Positions 4,912-7,479 of a stretch of DNA of 7,479 nt are shown piece by piece. A model generated the notes under the pieces. That model saw nothing but the letters and a program-made list of their open reading frames with translations, had not been told where the DNA came from and did no database searches. The DNA lies in NCBI GenBank assembly GCA_021826605.1, contig JAKAZF010000123.1:1-7479 (forward strand), given 5' to 3'. The number at the start of each line of letters is the position of its first letter. The first letter of the stretch is position 1. This DNA is from Planctomycetota bacterium (GTDB lineage Bacteria > Planctomycetota > Phycisphaerae > WQYP01). Position numbers and translations under genes: made by a program.

Positions 4912-5817
4912 ATGGATACGGCCCAGCATGGTCATGAACCGGTTCTGCTTCATGAAGCAATGGAATTGCTGTCGGCGCAAAGCGGTGAAACAGTTCTTGA
5001 TTGCACAACCGGACGAGCGGGGCACGCGTCGGCCCTGGCGGAGAAGATTGGAAAAGCCGGTACATTAGTATGTCTGGATATGGATCCAGGCAATCTGGAC
5101 TTCGCGAGACAACGGCTAAAAAATGCGGCCCCGACGTGCCGATTCTTTCAGGCAAATTTCGCTCAATTGGTTGATGTGCTGGACGCTGCCAATATTCCTG
5201 CGGTGGATGTGATTCTGGCGGATCTGGGAGTATCGACCAATCAGATGTTATCGGATCAGTATGGCCTGAGTTTTACAATTGACGGCCCGCTGGATATGCG
5301 GCTTGATCCGCAGTTGGCTCACACGGCAGCTGACTTGGTCAATGGTTTGCCCGAAAAGCAACTTGCGGATCTGATATTTAACAATGCTCAGGACCGCCTG
5401 TCACGGCGCATTGCCCGCGGTATTGTTCAGGCGCGGCAAGTAAAAAAAATTGCGACAACCGCCCAACTGGCGGGCATTGTGAGATCGGCTGTGCCCTATG
5501 CACGTTTTGGTCAAATTGATCCCGCGACACGCACGTTTCAGGCCCTGCGCATGGAAGTGAATCATGAAATGGAAAATCTTTCCGAACTGTTAAAGGTGGC
5601 TCCGGGCCGACTGAAGCCCGGCGGACGGATCGGAATCATCAGCTTTCATTCCGGAGAGGACAGAGTGGTCAAGCAGATCTTCAGGCAATGGGCCGCCGAG
5701 AACAGGTGCGAGGTATTAACCTCGAAGCCCATGGTGCCGACAGAATTTGAAATGGCGTCCAATCCACGGAGCCGAAGCGCTAAAATGCGGGTTGCTCGAA
5801 TGCGGATGGATGCGTAG
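4912..5817 (+). CDS. rsmH: 16S rRNA (cytosine(1402)-N(4))-methyltransferase RsmH
   Basis: RsmH (MraW) N4-methylates C1402 of 16S rRNA with S-adenosylmethionine, tuning the ribosomal P site. It is the usual second gene of dcw clusters. The 301 residues fit the family. Numbered from ATG 4912: HEPVLLHEAMELL (8-20), SAM motif I DCTTGRAGH (30-38), LDMDP (55-59), DLGVS (104-108), GPLDMR (125-130), RTFQALRMEVN (207-217), SFHSGEDR (244-251; usually SFHSLEDR) and the C-terminal NPRSRSAKMR (284-293). The frame stays open upstream to TTG 4735, but those 59 codons lack RsmH homology and include a strong terminator, so I start at 4912. That ATG has no clear Shine-Dalgarno. TTG 4882, with AAGG 9 nt upstream, is the alternative start. 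The gap to the LysM gene is 60 bp, consistent with cotranscription. Confidence 0.95.
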   Translation: MDTAQHGHEPVLLHEAMELLSAQSGETVLDCTTGRAGHASALAEKIGKAGTLVCLDMDPGNLDFARQRLKNAAPTCRFFQANFAQLVDVLDAANIPAVDVILADLGVSTNQMLSDQYGLSFTIDGPLDMRLDPQLAHTAADLVNGLPEKQLADLIFNNAQDRLSRRIARGIVQARQVKKIATTAQLAGIVRSAVPYARFGQIDPATRTFQALRMEVNHEMENLSELLKVAPGRLKPGGRIGIISFHSGEDRVVKQIFRQWAAENRCEVLTSKPMVPTEFEMASNPRSRSAKMRVARMRMDA

Positions 5818-5877
5818 CAGCATGGGTGATGGGCGTAACCTGCTGCGGTCAACACTATATCAGGGAGCTAAACCACC

Positions 5878-6777
5878 ATGAACAAAGAGACAAAAATCGG
5901 ACTGGTAACCGGCGTGACGTTGATCGTGCTTATCGGAGCAATGTTGTCAAGCTATTTAAGCGGTCCCCGTAACAGCATCGGCGATTTGGCCGTAGCCGGG
6001 CAAGGCTGGAGTTTACGCAACCAAATCAGTAACCCGGTGGGAATTGCCCAGGTACCCCTTCCGCAAACTGCCCAAGTGCAGCCAGCTCCATCGGCACCGA
6101 CCGCGCCGGTGCCACCAGCAAGTGCGCCATCGTCTGTGGCAGTTTCCACACCGTATAATCAGGTGACGCAATTGCCCTATGGTGCAGCACGCGCTCCTGC
6201 GGTATCGGCTGAATCTTTAACGCCGGCCGCCGCGGTTATTACGTCGCGGGCTGAACCAGTGGTGGTAACCCAACAACCCGTTTCAATCGCGGTAACGACT
6301 GCGGGCAACGCATCGGGCAGGGCGCAGACAGCCGCCTATACGGTGCGGCCCGGCGATACGCTGGGCAAAATTGCCTGGCATTTTTATCACGATAGCGGCC
6401 CGGTGGCCGTGCGACGAATCGTCCATGCCAATGCTTCCAAATTGGGCAGCGCCCGGGCCACCATCCGTGTGGGCGAAACACTTACTATTCCTGCCGCTCA
6501 ACAAGCCGGAACATCGTCCGTACAATTGCTGACTATGGCGGCTCAAAGTACGGGTAGTACTTCCGCGACCCACTACTCCCCGCCCCGGAATTCACAGGCG
6601 TCTCATCGATCCGGCGGCCATAGCTATCGCGTTGAAGGCGGCGATACGCTATGGGGAATCGCCCGGAAAACCATGGGTGCCGGAACGGATGCCAATGTTC
6701 ACCGCATCATGTTACTGAACCATATTCGCAACGGCCGCAGCCTCGCTGTGGGACAGGTGCTGAAGATCCCCTCCTAA
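5878..6777 (+). CDS. membrane-anchored protein with two LysM domains
   Basis: The 299-residue protein has a short charged N-terminus (MNKETK), one transmembrane helix at about 8-27, an Ala/Pro/Val-rich low-complexity linker at about 50-150, and two LysM domains. LysM1 is about 154-205, starting YTVRPGDTLGKIA and ending RVGETLTIP. LysM2 is about 250-298, starting YRVEGGDTLWGIA and ending AVGQVLKIPS. LysM binds N-acetylglucosamine-containing glycans, chiefly peptidoglycan. The predicted topology is N-in with the LysM domains outside the cytoplasmic membrane, where they could touch the wall. No hydrolase domain is present. AGGGAG lies upstream of the ATG with about 10-nt spacing. The gene occupies the place of ftsL behind rsmH and shares with FtsL the short cytoplasmic tail and single helix, but has no visible coiled coil or FtsL homology. 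A role in division or wall anchoring is inferred from position. Confidence 0.88.
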   Translation: MNKETKIGLVTGVTLIVLIGAMLSSYLSGPRNSIGDLAVAGQGWSLRNQISNPVGIAQVPLPQTAQVQPAPSAPTAPVPPASAPSSVAVSTPYNQVTQLPYGAARAPAVSAESLTPAAAVITSRAEPVVVTQQPVSIAVTTAGNASGRAQTAAYTVRPGDTLGKIAWHFYHDSGPVAVRRIVHANASKLGSARATIRVGETLTIPAAQQAGTSSVQLLTMAAQSTGSTSATHYSPPRNSQASHRSGGHSYRVEGGDTLWGIARKTMGAGTDANVHRIMLLNHIRNGRSLAVGQVLKIPS

Positions 6778-6893
6778 TCGCCAATCGCGACGGGCCGGCG
6801 CGTATCGTACCACCCAACCACATTTCGCGATCAACTCAACGCTTCCGCATTGAGCTAACGCCCTCATTCGGGGTGCAGTGCGAAACCGTTGTG

Positions 6894-7479
6894 TTACTGC
6901 GGGGCACCTGCGCCCCCTTGGCCGGCTTGCATGGACTGCATTTCCATCATCATGGCAAGTGGAATCAGAGCGTGAATACGTGTGGAGAGTTGCTCCAGAT
7001 TCTTCATGGGCATGCGCCATTGCCCGGTTAAGGTGTTGTGGTGTGCTGTCAGGCTCATGGACATCGGCTCGGTAGCGGGCAGTTTCATCAACGGGCTGTT
7101 CATATTGGCCATGGCTTCGAGGCGCTGCGTTATGGCTGCAATAATCGGCGAAAGATCCATATACACCACAACCGAGGAACCTGCGAGGATATGGCTCTGG
7201 GCCGCTGCAAGGGTGGAATTGGAACCCAGGGGGTCCGCGTTGGCTGCGGCGGCTTTTACTGTTTCGGCAAGGAGTTTATCGCTACCGTTAGCGCCTAAAA
7301 TCACCTGCTTATTATTGCTGCCTATGAGATATGTTTGGGTTTTGACTCCCATTATTTTCTGCTGCATTTTCAAGGCGCTGCGGACAGCATCGCTCTGGGC
7401 TGTGCCGGCCGTAGGCATTACCATGGATTGTTTGACGACGGTGAATGGTATGGAAGCAATAGTAACTTTCTTTTGTGCG
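6894..7479 (-). CDS. hypothetical protein, 5' end outside the window
   Basis: The frame is open to the right edge (first whole codon at 7478-7476), so the gene starts beyond the window, and the ATG at 7424 is internal. About 194 residues are seen, ending GAGAPQ at TAA 6896-6894. The visible part has alternating Ala-rich helical stretches, a hydrophobic strand GSSVVVYMDLSPIIAAI, and a Met-rich tail (LAMMMEMQSMQAGQGG). There is no transmembrane helix in this piece. I do not recognise a family with confidence. The pattern of a predicted strand followed by a D-x-x-P-I-x helix, then a QWRMPMKNLEQL segment, is faintly reminiscent of secreted hypothetical proteins of Planctomycetota. It is convergent with the LysM gene, with 116 bp between the stops, and I see no strong terminator for either gene in that gap. 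Confidence 0.7.
   Translation of the reverse strand, partial: AQKKVTIASIPFTVVKQSMVMPTAGTAQSDAVRSALKMQQKIMGVKTQTYLIGSNNKQVILGANGSDKLLAETVKAAAANADPLGSNSTLAAAQSHILAGSSVVVYMDLSPIIAAITQRLEAMANMNSPLMKLPATEPMSMSLTAHHNTLTGQWRMPMKNLEQLSTRIHALIPLAMMMEMQSMQAGQGGAGAPQ

Noticed and set aside
4751..5155. 134-codon minus-strand frame over the rsmH start
   Set aside because: It lies opposite clear RsmH coding sequence, has no family features, and overlaps the terminator region.
5817..5846. GCAGCA/TGCTGC inverted repeat between rsmH and the LysM gene
   Set aside because: Only 6 bp with an 18-nt loop and no T-run; likely chance and not a terminator.
6834..6853. CTCAA...TTGAG hairpin between the convergent LysM and hypothetical genes
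   Set aside because: Short stem with a mismatch and no T-run on either strand; not convincing as a bidirectional terminator.
1..7479. CRISPR arrays, insertion sequences, transposases, phage genes
   Set aside because: None seen; no regularly spaced repeats, terminal inverted repeats or transposase motifs in any frame.

Overview
The window looks like chromosomal DNA of a free-living bacterium of moderate GC content, with Planctomycetota (Phycisphaerae-like) as my best guess. That guess rests on general style: a Tat-exported lipoprotein sugar epimerase, a LysM protein directly behind rsmH, an Ala/Met-rich secreted-type hypothetical protein, and tRNA-Gly without an encoded CCA. No rRNA or other marker settles the phylum.

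Layout, left to right. (1) Positions 1-610 are a decayed region. The last two helices of an MFS transporter run out of frame into the C-terminal piece of a C5-cytosine DNA methyltransferase, followed by a short frameshifted remnant. (2) Positions 673-2039 hold a complete minus-strand unit: promoter, Shine-Dalgarno, a Tat/lipobox aldose 1-epimerase (GalM family) and a perfect intrinsic terminator. (3) tRNA-Gly(GCC) at 2208-2279 has its own near-consensus promoter and is surrounded by short repeated motifs. (4) aroC (chorismate synthase) lies on the minus strand at 2412-3572. (5) A 426-bp AT-rich divergent intergenic region carries a triple 9-bp repeat, a 72-nt stretch without C, possible MraZ boxes and the mraZ promoter. 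(6) The start of the division/cell-wall (dcw) cluster follows on the plus strand: mraZ, then a 430-nt gap, rsmH (mraW), then a membrane-anchored double-LysM protein where ftsL normally sits. (7) A convergent minus-strand hypothetical gene runs off the right edge, so the dcw cluster is broken after three genes.

The most interesting part is the mraZ-rsmH gap at 4482-4911. It contains three perfect inverted repeats and a strong 12-bp intrinsic terminator with a T7 tail, placed upstream of the RsmH homology. Short upstream sequences are complementary to the terminator arm. This looks like a structured leader or attenuator between the MraZ regulator and the rest of the operon. The terminator also argues that RsmH starts at about 4912 and not further upstream, where the frame happens to be open.

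Functionally, mraZ (transcription factor), rsmH (16S rRNA m4C1402 methyltransferase) and the LysM protein (probably peptidoglycan-binding) form the cell-wall module. aroC supplies chorismate and galM handles sugar anomers outside the cytoplasmic membrane. Neither is visibly connected to the dcw module.
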